Source of the DNA: Rhodospirillales bacterium
Lineage (GTDB): Bacteria; Pseudomonadota; Alphaproteobacteria; Rhodospirillales; Defluviicoccaceae
Direction: 5' to 3'
Assembly (NCBI GenBank): GCA_026125865.1
Contig: JAHCKI010000135.1
Span: 1 to 6,547 of the forward strand
Length of the DNA: 6,547 nt
Under the pieces are notes generated by a model. That model saw only the letters and a list, made by a program, of their open reading frames with translations, had not been told where the DNA came from and did not search any database. Below, piece after piece: positions 1-6,514 of this stretch. The first letter of the stretch is position 1. Each line of letters opens with the position of its first letter. The translations under genes and the position numbers were made by a program.

Positions 1-2
1 CC

Positions 3-35
3 GAAACGAGGAAGACGCGCCGCCGCCGCTGGTAA
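3..35 (+). CDS. Possible C-terminal end of an upstream gene (partial)
   Basis: One forward frame enters from the window edge and reads ETRKTRRRRW before a TAA stop at 33-35, leaving 42 bases before dnaQ. A basic, arginine-rich tail is plausible for a protein end, but ten residues cannot identify a family. In many alphaproteobacteria the gene before dnaQ is coaE (dephospho-CoA kinase), so that is the first candidate, on context alone. The other two forward frames also stay open across this stretch, so this may not be coding at all. Confidence 0.25.
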   Translation, partial: ETRKTRRRRW

Positions 36-58
36 ATCCACGGCGTTCCATAACAAGC

Positions 59-73
59 AGGAGGGGAAGAGGG
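59..73 (+). promoter_or_regulatory. Ribosome-binding region of dnaQ
   Basis: A purine-rich run carries AGGAGGGG at 59-66 followed by GAAGAGGG at 66-73, just ahead of the ATG at 78. The first core is a near-perfect anti-Shine-Dalgarno match but sits about 13 bases from the start. The second is weaker and about 4 bases away. Together they support 78 as the start, which is also where the DnaQ family alignment begins. Confidence 0.6.
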
Positions 74-77
74 ACCG

Positions 78-746
78 ATGCGCGAGGTTGTTCTCGATAC
101 CGAAACAACGGGTTTCAACCCGGACGAAGGCGATCGCATCGTCGAAATCGGATGTGTCGAACTGATCAATCACATTCCGACCGGCCGCACCTATCAGCAA
201 TACGTCAATCCGGAACGATCGATGCCGCCGGGCGCCTTTGCGGTACACGGCTTGTCCGATGCATTTCTCGCCGATAAACCGATTTTCGCATTGGTCGTGG
301 AAGAGTTTCTGGCGTTCATACAGGACTCGCAATTGGTGATCCACAACGCGAGCTTTGATCTCAAGTTCCTCAATGCAGAACTGAAACGGTTGCAGCGGAA
401 ACCGATTGCCTGGAAACGAGCGGTCGACACGGTGGAAGTCGCACGAAAGAAGTTTCCCGGCGCGCCGGCAAATCTGGATGCCTTGTGTCGCCGGTTCGAA
501 ATTGACCTGTCGGACCGCGAACTGCATGGCGCGCTCAAGGATTCGCACCTGCTCGCCGCCGTATACCTGGAATTGCTCGGCGGTCGCCAACCGGGACTCG
601 TGTTGGCAAAAACAGTCCATGACACGGATGTGACTCGAACGTACAAGAGAGTACCACGCTTGGTCCAACCAACGCCCGAAGAAGCAGCGCTTCACGAGGC
701 CTTCATTGATCGTCTTAAAGATCCCCTGTGGCGCAAGCTGTTGTAA
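78..746 (+). CDS. dnaQ: DNA polymerase III subunit epsilon (3'-5' proofreading exonuclease)
   Basis: This 222-residue protein is the proofreading subunit of the replicative polymerase, removing misincorporated 3' nucleotides while bound to the alpha subunit and the sliding clamp. It has a complete DnaQ-type DEDDh exonuclease fold. ExoI is DTETTG with D7 and E9; ExoII is HNASFD with D94; ExoIIIe is HGALKD with H150 and D155. These five match E. coli D12, E14, D103, H162 and D167 in order and spacing. QPGLVL at 171-176 lies where E. coli epsilon has its beta-clamp-binding hexapeptide and fits the loose QxxLxL pattern. The remaining C-terminal segment, ending KDPLWRKLL, should contact the alpha PHP domain by analogy with E. 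coli. Length is normal, slightly shorter than the 243 residues in E. coli. The gene lies in the same direction as the transporter downstream but 182 bases away, so a shared transcript is uncertain. Confidence 0.95.
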   Translation: MREVVLDTETTGFNPDEGDRIVEIGCVELINHIPTGRTYQQYVNPERSMPPGAFAVHGLSDAFLADKPIFALVVEEFLAFIQDSQLVIHNASFDLKFLNAELKRLQRKPIAWKRAVDTVEVARKKFPGAPANLDALCRRFEIDLSDRELHGALKDSHLLAAVYLELLGGRQPGLVLAKTVHDTDVTRTYKRVPRLVQPTPEEAALHEAFIDRLKDPLWRKLL

Positions 747-772
747 GCTATTCCACGCTGTTGTGGTCTCGA

Positions 773-785
773 ATGTGGTCCACAT
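773..785. repeat. Perfect inverted repeat ATGTGG-T-CCACAT
   Basis: Two 6-base arms (773-778 and 780-785) flank a single central base. The centre is too short for an RNA hairpin with the full stem, so a dimeric DNA-binding protein site is the more natural reading. It contains the second TGTGGTC copy. No regulator is identifiable from the window. Confidence 0.35.
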
Positions 786-805
786 AGTCCTCAGAGGAGG
801 GACTA
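785..805. repeat. Inverted repeat TAGTCC / GGACTA with 9-base loop
   Basis: Arms at 785-790 and 800-805 are exact complements around a purine-rich 9-base loop containing GAGGAGG. It directly abuts the preceding palindrome. It could form a short RNA stem of 6 base pairs, but no T-run follows, so it does not look like an intrinsic terminator. Function unknown; chance is a real alternative. Confidence 0.25.
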
Positions 806-853
806 ATAGAACGCGGCATCCCGGTTTTCGTGACAGACCACACAAACGGGGTC

Positions 854-882
854 TTGGACACGGATCGGTGAACTGCGACAAT
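854..882 (+). promoter_or_regulatory. Weak candidate sigma-70-type promoter for the SulP gene
   Basis: TTGGAC at 854-859 and GACAAT at 877-882 are separated by 17 bases, the preferred spacing. They match the TTGACA and TATAAT consensus at only three and four of six positions. A second CGACAAT copy follows at 896-902. A start around 889 would give a leader of about 40 bases. This is a visual match only; promoters in high-GC alphaproteobacteria are often poorly conserved. Confidence 0.2.
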
Positions 883-928
883 CGCCATTGGAGTACGACA
901 ATAGTCCCGACATGAACCGAGAGAAAAA

Positions 929-3256
929 ATGGCGGTGGTGCAGGGCGAGACAATCGATGAAGGACCGGGGCTTTCGTCGGCGATAGCGGTCGGAGAAGCC
1001 ATAGCCGATGAACCGGCTTCGCTGCACCGGGGGGCCAAACCGGTTGGTTCCCTGAAGTCCGTCGTCGCTGGTGTTGTGGCGGGGCTGCTTGCCGGAATCG
1101 TGGCTGTCACCAATGCCGTATCCTATGCGACCCTCGTTTATGGCGGCGACCTTGCCGTTCACGTGGCGGATGGGATCAATGCCGGTCTTTTTAGCGCCGC
1201 GGTCGCCGGCCTCATTCTGGCACTTCGTAGTACCTATTCTGGTACCATCGGAATCCCGCAGCATGTAACCGCTGCGGTTCTTGGAATTATGGCCGCAAGT
1301 GTCGCGGCGAGGATGGGTCCTGGCGCCGGCGCCGAATCGGTGGCGGCAACGGTCTTGGTGATGATTGCCCTGTCCAACGCGATCTGCGGCCTGACTTTTC
1401 TCACTCTCGGCGCATTGTCCCTTGGCCGGGTCATCCGCTACATCCCGTTTCCCGTGGTCGGCGGTGTCATGGCCGGTGTCGGAACGCTGTTGGTCCGGGG
1501 CGCGATTTCCATGCTGACCGGCGAGTCCTTTTCCATCGCAACCGTGCCGGACCTGTTCACAAGCGATGTCGCGGCCATGTGGGCGCCGGCCGCCGTTCTT
1601 GGTGTCGTCCTTTGGGTTCTCACACGACGGTTTTCTCAGGCTTGGCTGTTGCCCGCCGTCCTTTCGGCGGCGGCGGCCATATTCTTTCTCGTCTTGTTCG
1701 TCACCGACACAACGCTTTCCGAAGCCCGTGAGGCTGGGTGGCTGTTGGGATCGTTCACCTCCGATCGGCCCTTGCTCCCCATCGATTTGCAAATGCTCGA
1801 GGCCGTCGAGTGGACGGTGCTTCCGGGCGAGGCGATGAATCTTGGGTCGTTGGTCGTGGTGGCCACCGTCACCATGCTGCTGTTCGCTTCCGCGCTCGAT
1901 GTGGCCGTGCGCCATGACATCGACGTCAATCGGGAACTGCGGGCGACGGGCCTTGCCAATCTTCTTGCAAGCTTTGGCGGCGGGCTACCGAGCTTTCATT
2001 CCTTGTCCCTGTCCGTCACGGCCAGTCGGATGAAGGTTCCACCACGCGTGGTCAGCCTGACCTCGGCACTGGTGTGCGTTTTTGTCCTGGTGTTCGGGTC
2101 GGCGGCGCTCGCCTATGTTCCGAAACCGATCCTCGGCGGTCTGCTCATCTATTTCGGGCTCGGTTTCCTGGTGGAATGGCTCTATGCCTCCGCCTTCCGG
2201 CTGCCACGGGCCGACTACCTTGTCATTTTGTTGATCGTGGCGGTGTTTACCCTCGTCGGCTACCTGAAAGGCATTGCCGTCGGCGTCGCTGCCGGCATCG
2301 TGCTGTTCGTCATACGCTATAGTCGCATAACCATTGTAAGGCACGCGCTGTCCGGCTTAGACCTGCATGGTAAGCTGGACCGCACGGAAGAGGCGCGCGA
2401 GATCTTGCGAACGACGGCGGGTGCCATCGCCATTTTCAAGCTGCAAGGCTATATCTTTTTCGCCACCGCGCATCGCGTGCTTGACCGTCTGCGTCAGCGC
2501 CTGGACGATCCATTGCAGCCCGCTCTCCGTTATCTCATTCTCGATTTCCGGCGGGTTTCGGGCCTTGATGCCTCGGCGGTTTTCAGCTTCGAGAAGATGG
2601 TCCGTTACGCCGAGGAACGCCACTATCGCATCGTGCTGGCCAAAATGTCGGACGATGTCGCCTCACAGTTGCAGCGCGCTGGTATCCTCAAGCACGCGAG
2701 CGAACGGGTCCAGGTGTTTCCCGGGCTCTACCGCGGTCTCGAATGGTGCGAAAACCGCATTCTATCCACGTCTAGGGGAAGCGATATCGGTATCGACGGT
2801 GATATCGGTTCTCGTGAGGTCCTGAAGCGGAGACTGATCGATGCCTTCGATAACGAGGCCGGGATGCAAAAGTTCTGCGCCTATCTGGAGCGGCGATCGG
2901 TCGCGACCGGCACCTACATCATTCGCCAGCGCGATCGATCGCGCGATCTGTTCCTCGTTGAATCGGGGCAAGTGACGGTGCGCCTGGAAGCCAAACCCGG
3001 GGAAGAGGGGACGCGGCTCCATACCTTTGGTCCGGGAGCGGTCGTCGGCGAAGTCGCCCTCTATCTCGGCAAGGAACGCTCGGCCTCGGTCATCGCCGAC
3101 CGGGACAGCGATATCCTCGTTCTGACCGTCCCGGCCCTGGCGCGCATGAAGGAAGACGATCCGGAACTGGCGGCAAGTTTCCACGAGTTCATTGCCCGAC
3201 TCCTTGCCGACCGTCTCACCGACACCAGCCGCCTTGTTACGGCTCTGTTGGATTGA
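929..3256 (+). CDS. SulP/SLC26-family transporter with STAS and cyclic-nucleotide-binding domains
   Basis: This 775-residue inner-membrane protein has a three-part build. After a 40-residue cytoplasmic tail, residues about 44-465 form the SulP transport domain with many hydrophobic helices, beginning VVAGVVAGLLAGIVAVTNAV. It contains the family's N-x-EL-x-A-x-G-x-x-N...G-x-P pattern at 334-354. Residues about 498-605 form a STAS domain with LILDFRRVSGLDASAV; S549 sits where anti-sigma-factor antagonists carry the phosphorylated serine. Residues about 645-765 form a cyclic-nucleotide-binding domain whose phosphate-binding cassette reads GEVALYLGKERSAS (707-720). E708 and R717 match the cAMP-contacting Glu and Arg of CRP, so ligand binding looks intact. 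SulP proteins move sulfate, bicarbonate, dicarboxylates or other solutes, and the substrate cannot be read here. A related yeast protein, Vsb1, is linked to basic amino acid uptake into the vacuole, so an anion should not be assumed. The start at 929 has a modest GAGAG ribosome site five bases upstream. Confidence 0.92.
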   Translation: MAVVQGETIDEGPGLSSAIAVGEAIADEPASLHRGAKPVGSLKSVVAGVVAGLLAGIVAVTNAVSYATLVYGGDLAVHVADGINAGLFSAAVAGLILALRSTYSGTIGIPQHVTAAVLGIMAASVAARMGPGAGAESVAATVLVMIALSNAICGLTFLTLGALSLGRVIRYIPFPVVGGVMAGVGTLLVRGAISMLTGESFSIATVPDLFTSDVAAMWAPAAVLGVVLWVLTRRFSQAWLLPAVLSAAAAIFFLVLFVTDTTLSEAREAGWLLGSFTSDRPLLPIDLQMLEAVEWTVLPGEAMNLGSLVVVATVTMLLFASALDVAVRHDIDVNRELRATGLANLLASFGGGLPSFHSLSLSVTASRMKVPPRVVSLTSALVCVFVLVFGSAALAYVPKPILGGLLIYFGLGFLVEWLYASAFRLPRADYLVILLIVAVFTLVGYLKGIAVGVAAGIVLFVIRYSRITIVRHALSGLDLHGKLDRTEEAREILRTTAGAIAIFKLQGYIFFATAHRVLDRLRQRLDDPLQPALRYLILDFRRVSGLDASAVFSFEKMVRYAEERHYRIVLAKMSDDVASQLQRAGILKHASERVQVFPGLYRGLEWCENRILSTSRGSDIGIDGDIGSREVLKRRLIDAFDNEAGMQKFCAYLERRSVATGTYIIRQRDRSRDLFLVESGQVTVRLEAKPGEEGTRLHTFGPGAVVGEVALYLGKERSASVIADRDSDILVLTVPALARMKEDDPELAASFHEFIARLLADRLTDTSRLVTALLD
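2783..2809 (+). repeat. Short direct repeat GATATCGGT in the STAS-CNBD linker
   Basis: GATATCGGT occurs at 2783-2791 and 2801-2809, an 18-base period in frame. It encodes a DIG-IDG-DIG run inside SDIGIDGDIGS (residues 618-628) in the linker between the STAS and cyclic-nucleotide-binding domains. A flexible acidic/glycine linker is the likely meaning; the DNA repeat may reflect small-scale duplication. Confidence 0.5.
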
Positions 3257-3285
3257 TCACAGCAAATGTCGAGCGCTGCCTTCGG
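3257..3285. other. Convergent gap between the transporter and ppk1
   Basis: Only 29 bases separate the two convergent stop codons. CGAGC at 3270-3274 pairs with GCTCG at 3296-3300, and a small GCC-TTC-GGC stem (3278-3286) lies between them, partly inside the ppk1 end. No T-run follows on either strand, so a bidirectional intrinsic terminator is not convincing. The transcripts may overlap at their 3' ends. Confidence 0.35.
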
Positions 3286-5592
3286 CTATTTCGGGGCTCG
3301 CCGTGCGAAGGCGCGGGGTTTGGTTTTACGCTGGCGTTTGGCGCGTTCGGCGCGCAGCTTGGCCGCCTGGATCAGGCTTTCTTGCGATGAGCGCTCTTCC
3401 CGTTCGGTATTGGGTTGGCGCTGCACGTAACTGCCATCGGGTCGCATCTCCCACGCGTTGCGCTGGTCCCGTAGCTGGGTGTCAAAGACGGCATTGAGTT
3501 CCTTGCGGTGTTCCGGCGCCTCGATGGGCACCAGCACTTCGACTCGCATTTCCAGATTGCGGAGCATGAGATCCGCCGAGCCGATGAAGTATTCTTCGTC
3601 ACCACCGTTCTGGAAGTAGTAGATGCGGGTGTGCTCGAGAAAACGACCAACGATGCTGATCACGCTGATGGTTTCGGATAGACCCGGTATGCCCGGACGC
3701 AGCCGGCATGAGTCGCGGATCACCAGCTCAACCCATACCCCCGCCCGTGAGGCGCGACACAGAGCCTCGACGACATCCGGATCGGTCAACGCATTGGCTT
3801 TGAAGCGAATGAGACCGGGAACGTCATCGTTGTGGACAGCGATCTCGCGATCGATCTTGGCCAGCAATGCCCGCTTCATCAGGTTGGGCGCGGCCAGGAT
3901 CTTGCGGTAGTCGCGAGCTGGCCGGCAGCCTGTGGTCAGGTAATTGAACAGCTCCGTGAGGTCCTGGCCGATAGCGGGATCGCAGGTCAGCAGGCCCAGG
4001 TCGCAATAGATGCGGGCGGTGCCGGCATGATAGTTGCCGGTGCCGATGTGGGCGTATCGCTTAAGACCGTTGTAGTCGCGGCGCACCACCAGAACCAGCT
4101 TGCAATGGGTCTTGAGGCCGATGACGCCGTAAGTGACGTGGATGCCGGCTTCCTCCATGCGCGACGCCCAACGGATGTTGGCGGCTTCGTCGAAGCGCGC
4201 CTTCAGTTCGACCACGACCGCCACTTGTTTGCCGTTGCGGGCCGCCTCGATCAGACAATCGATGATCTGAGTGTCGGCGGAGGTACGGTACAGGGTCATT
4301 TTGACCGCCAACACCTTTGGGTCCACCGCCGCCTCGCGGACGAAGCGGGTGACCGACGTTGCGAAGGATTCGTACGGGTGATGCAGCAGGATAGGGCCGT
4401 TTTCGCGAATGATATGGAAAACGTTGGCGCGCTCCTCGAGCTTGACGTTGGTGATTGCCTCATGGGCTGGATCATGCAGTCCGGCGATATCGAGCTGCGC
4501 CAACTCCATCAGGTCGCGCATGCCGATCATCACGTCCCGCTCATAGACATCATTGTCCACGTCCAATCCCAATTCGGCCGCCAGCATGCCGCGATGGTCG
4601 GGATCGATGCCGATGTGCGTTTCGAGACGAACGATGGGCGCGAAACGCCGGTCCCGCAGCTCAGCCTCGATCATAGCGAGCAGGTCATCCGCCTTGTCTT
4701 CGTCGCGTTCGGTGTTGGCGTTGCGGGTGACACGGAACAGCTCCACCGAGTAGACCTCCATGCCCGGGAACAGCTCCTCCAGGCAGTGGGACATCACGTC
4801 TTCGAGCGCAACGAAATGGTTCGCTTCGCCGACCCGGATGAAACGTGTCACCTCAGCCCCCACCGGCACCTTGATGCGCGCCATGATGAGTTCGGACTCG
4901 CCCGGAAAACGCAACGTAACCAGAAGGTTGAGGGAGAGATTGGAGATAAAGGGAAACGGGTGCGCCGGATCGATAGCCAGCGGTGTCAGCAGCGGAAAGA
5001 TGTTCTGGTGGTAGAAATTCAGGACACCATCCTTTTGTTCCGGTGATAGCTCCTCGAAGCGGCGGATATGAATGTCGTAGGTCCGAAGGTCGTTCAGCAC
5101 GTCCCCATAGACCCGACGCTTTTCGGCCATGAAGTCGGCGATCACAGCGCGGCATGCGTCCAGTTGCTGGCTTGGCGTTCGTCCATCGACCGTGAGCTTG
5201 TGAACGCCGGCGCCGATCTGCTGCTTGAGGCCGCCGATCCGCTTCATGAAGAATTCGTCCATGTTGTTGGCGGCGATGGCCAGGAACTTCACCCGTTCCA
5301 ACAGGGGCGTGCGCGGGTCGCGGGCTTCGTTGAGCACTCGCTTGTTGAATTCCAGCCACGTCAGTTCGCGGTTGAGATAGAGATCGGGCGCGCGCAAATC
5401 GACCGGGGTTTCCGACTCAGCCGTGGCCGGAATCGTGTGGGTTTCCGACGCCGAATCACGACGCGTAGGCTGCTTCGGCGACCGTTTCGTTGGAGCGTCC
5501 GTGTCTTTAAGGGGGGTTGACGTGGCGGCGTCCGCCGACGCGGCCGGGGGTGCGGTCGTCGTTTCCGTCGTCGCTTCGGTCGGGTTGCTCAT
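3286..5592 (-). CDS. ppk1: Polyphosphate kinase 1
   Basis: PPK1 reversibly transfers the gamma phosphate of ATP onto polyphosphate and is the main polyphosphate synthase in bacteria. The 768-residue protein covers all four domains, starting at LYLNRELTWLEFNKRVLNEA (71-90). The catalytic residues align with E. coli PPK at a constant offset of about 61. H496 in THCK is the autophosphorylated His (E. coli H435), H515 in YAHIGTGN matches H454, and H654 in EHTRIYYF matches H592. R436 and R466 match the magnesium/phosphate-contacting R375 and R405. The offset reflects a Thr/Ala/Pro-rich, probably disordered N-terminal tail of about 65 residues. The C-terminus adds a basic segment (747-768, many Arg and Lys). 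The protein is therefore longer than the 688 residues of E. coli PPK. The ATG overlaps the ppk2 stop, and the next Met is residue 111 inside the conserved domain, so this start is well supported. Confidence 0.97.
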   Translation of the reverse strand: MSNPTEATTETTTAPPAASADAATSTPLKDTDAPTKRSPKQPTRRDSASETHTIPATAESETPVDLRAPDLYLNRELTWLEFNKRVLNEARDPRTPLLERVKFLAIAANNMDEFFMKRIGGLKQQIGAGVHKLTVDGRTPSQQLDACRAVIADFMAEKRRVYGDVLNDLRTYDIHIRRFEELSPEQKDGVLNFYHQNIFPLLTPLAIDPAHPFPFISNLSLNLLVTLRFPGESELIMARIKVPVGAEVTRFIRVGEANHFVALEDVMSHCLEELFPGMEVYSVELFRVTRNANTERDEDKADDLLAMIEAELRDRRFAPIVRLETHIGIDPDHRGMLAAELGLDVDNDVYERDVMIGMRDLMELAQLDIAGLHDPAHEAITNVKLEERANVFHIIRENGPILLHHPYESFATSVTRFVREAAVDPKVLAVKMTLYRTSADTQIIDCLIEAARNGKQVAVVVELKARFDEAANIRWASRMEEAGIHVTYGVIGLKTHCKLVLVVRRDYNGLKRYAHIGTGNYHAGTARIYCDLGLLTCDPAIGQDLTELFNYLTTGCRPARDYRKILAAPNLMKRALLAKIDREIAVHNDDVPGLIRFKANALTDPDVVEALCRASRAGVWVELVIRDSCRLRPGIPGLSETISVISIVGRFLEHTRIYYFQNGGDEEYFIGSADLMLRNLEMRVEVLVPIEAPEHRKELNAVFDTQLRDQRNAWEMRPDGSYVQRQPNTEREERSSQESLIQAAKLRAERAKRQRKTKPRAFARRAPK
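5589..5592 (-). promoter_or_regulatory. ATGA stop-start overlap coupling ppk2 to ppk1
   Basis: On the minus strand the ppk1 start ATG (5592-5590) and the ppk2 stop TGA (5591-5589) share bases in ATGA. Such overlaps usually indicate termination-reinitiation and co-translation from one mRNA. Only a weak ribosome site (AAGCAGG) precedes the ATG, which fits dependence on coupling. Confidence 0.8.
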
Positions 5593-6503
5593 CCTGCTTT
5601 CTTTGCCTTCTGTTCCCGCCAGTTCGCGTGCTCGCTATTTTCCTGTCGGGCGATTCCGGTTTTGAGGCCGTCGCAAATGGTCTCGAGAACCTTGACGCGG
5701 GCGAAACGCTTATCGTTGGCTTCGACCAGCGTCCAAGGCGCGAGGGTGGTGCTGGTATGTTCCACCATATCGTTGACGGCTTCGTCGTATTGGTCCCACT
5801 TTTCGCGGTTGCGCCAGTCCTCGTCGGTCAGTTTCCAGCGCTTGTACTCCACCTGCTCGCGGGCCTCGAAACGGGCCAACTGCTCGTCCTTGGTGATGTG
5901 GAGCCAGAACTTGCAAAGAACGATGCCATGGCGCACGAGCTGATCCTCGAAATCGTTGATTTCGGCATAGGCTCGTTTCCATTCCGGCTCGTGGGCGAAG
6001 CCTTCGACACGCTCGACCAGCACCCGACCGTACCAGCTTCGGTCGAAGATGGTCATGCGGCCGGCCCGCGCCAGGTGGCGCCAGAACCGCCATAGATAGT
6101 GTTGGGCCCGTTCTTCGTCGGTCGGCGCGGCGATGGGGATGACCTGATAGTCGCGGGCGTCGAGCGCCGCCGTCGCCCGCCGAATGGCGCCCCCCTTGCC
6201 GGCGGCGTCCCATCCCTCGAAGACCAGGATGGTGGAGATACCCAGTTCTTTCGCCGCGCGGAACCGCTGATTGAGTTTGCCCTGGAAGGTTTCGAGCTGC
6301 TTCTCGTACTCCGCCTTCTGAAGTTTTAAATCCTTGTCGAGCCCGCTGAGGACGGAAATGCTCGGCAGATCGATGGTCGCGGTGCCGAGATTAGCCGGTG
6401 TGAGCGCCCCGTTGTCCTCCGGCGCCGAATCCTTGCCACCCGTTCCGGTGATGTCGACGGAGTTTTCGGTCCGGGCCTTGTATTCGGCGGCTGCGTGACG
6501 CAT
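5589..6503 (-). CDS. ppk2: Polyphosphate kinase 2 family, polyphosphate:nucleotide phosphotransferase (PAP-like)
   Basis: PPK2 enzymes transfer phosphate from polyphosphate to AMP, ADP or GDP. Counting from the ATG at 6503 (304 residues), the Walker A loop is GWDAAGKGG at 97-105 with K103, and the Walker B region is FDRSWYGRV at 153-161 with D154. APTDEERAQHYLWRFWRHL (126-144) and LVERVEGFA belong to the same core. The GWDAAGKGG form, rather than GRDAAGKGG, and the PTDEERAQHYLWRFWRH stretch recall the catalytic half of polyphosphate:AMP phosphotransferase, but this protein has one domain, not two. AMP phosphorylation is thus a reasonable guess; ADP/GDP remains possible. The first 50 residues are variable and probably disordered. 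Start choice is uncertain: GTG at 6506 directly precedes the ATG, GGCGGG at 6514-6509 favours the ATG, and the frame stays open to the window edge, so a longer protein is possible. The gene is co-directional and overlapping with ppk1. Confidence 0.93.
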   Translation of the reverse strand: MRHAAAEYKARTENSVDITGTGGKDSAPEDNGALTPANLGTATIDLPSISVLSGLDKDLKLQKAEYEKQLETFQGKLNQRFRAAKELGISTILVFEGWDAAGKGGAIRRATAALDARDYQVIPIAAPTDEERAQHYLWRFWRHLARAGRMTIFDRSWYGRVLVERVEGFAHEPEWKRAYAEINDFEDQLVRHGIVLCKFWLHITKDEQLARFEAREQVEYKRWKLTDEDWRNREKWDQYDEAVNDMVEHTSTTLAPWTLVEANDKRFARVKVLETICDGLKTGIARQENSEHANWREQKAKKAG

Positions 6504-6508
6504 CACAT

Positions 6509-6514
6509 CCCGCC
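6509..6514 (-). promoter_or_regulatory. Probable ribosome-binding site of ppk2
   Basis: The minus strand reads GGCGGG five bases before the ATG at 6503 and only two bases before the alternative GTG at 6506. That spacing favours the ATG. The match to GGAGG is imperfect, and since the reading frame is open to the window edge this site could instead lie within a longer coding region. Confidence 0.4.

Larger units (their letters stand above)
762..842. repeat. Three copies of a TGTGGTC heptamer, two direct and one inverted
   Basis: TGTGGTC occurs at 762-768 and 774-780, twelve bases apart start to start, which is close to one helical turn. Its exact reverse complement GACCACA occurs at 836-842. 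The shorter TGTGG core also appears at 727-731 at the end of dnaQ. Clustering like this in a short gap before a gene can mark a regulator-binding site, but no known operator consensus is recognised and part of it may be chance. Confidence 0.35.
747..928. other. Intergenic region between dnaQ and the SulP gene
   Basis: I see no credible gene in these 182 bases. The forward frame open from 706 to 915 starts inside dnaQ, has no family resemblance and looks like chance. The stretch holds a repeated TGTGGTC/GACCACA heptamer, two abutting short inverted repeats at 773-805 and a weak promoter candidate at 854-882. There is no hairpin followed by a T-run, so no intrinsic terminator for dnaQ is apparent. 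Readthrough from dnaQ or factor-dependent termination are both possible. Confidence 0.6.

Noticed and set aside
912..914. An ATG just upstream of the SulP start
   Set aside because: It is out of frame with the transporter and leads to a short peptide overlapping the real start, with no supporting ribosome site.
706..915. A 69-codon plus-strand frame starting in dnaQ and filling most of the gap before the SulP gene
   Set aside because: It begins inside dnaQ in another frame, lacks a credible ribosome site and has no recognisable composition or domain.
803..1915. A 370-codon open frame on the minus strand overlapping the SulP gene
   Set aside because: Its translation is rich in His, Gly, Asp and Arg with no recognisable domain and is opposite a well-supported transmembrane domain, so it reads as a compositional shadow.
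3270..3300. Possible bidirectional terminator formed by CGAGC / GCTCG
   Set aside because: The stem is only 5 base pairs around a long interior, and no T-run follows on either strand.
3832..5046. A 404-codon open frame on the plus strand inside ppk1
   Set aside because: It is fully antisense to a gene with a complete set of PPK1 catalytic residues. Its translation shows no family resemblance, and long antisense frames are expected in GC-rich coding DNA.
5517..6095. A 192-codon plus-strand frame spanning the ppk1/ppk2 junction
   Set aside because: It is antisense to two strongly supported genes and shows no family resemblance.
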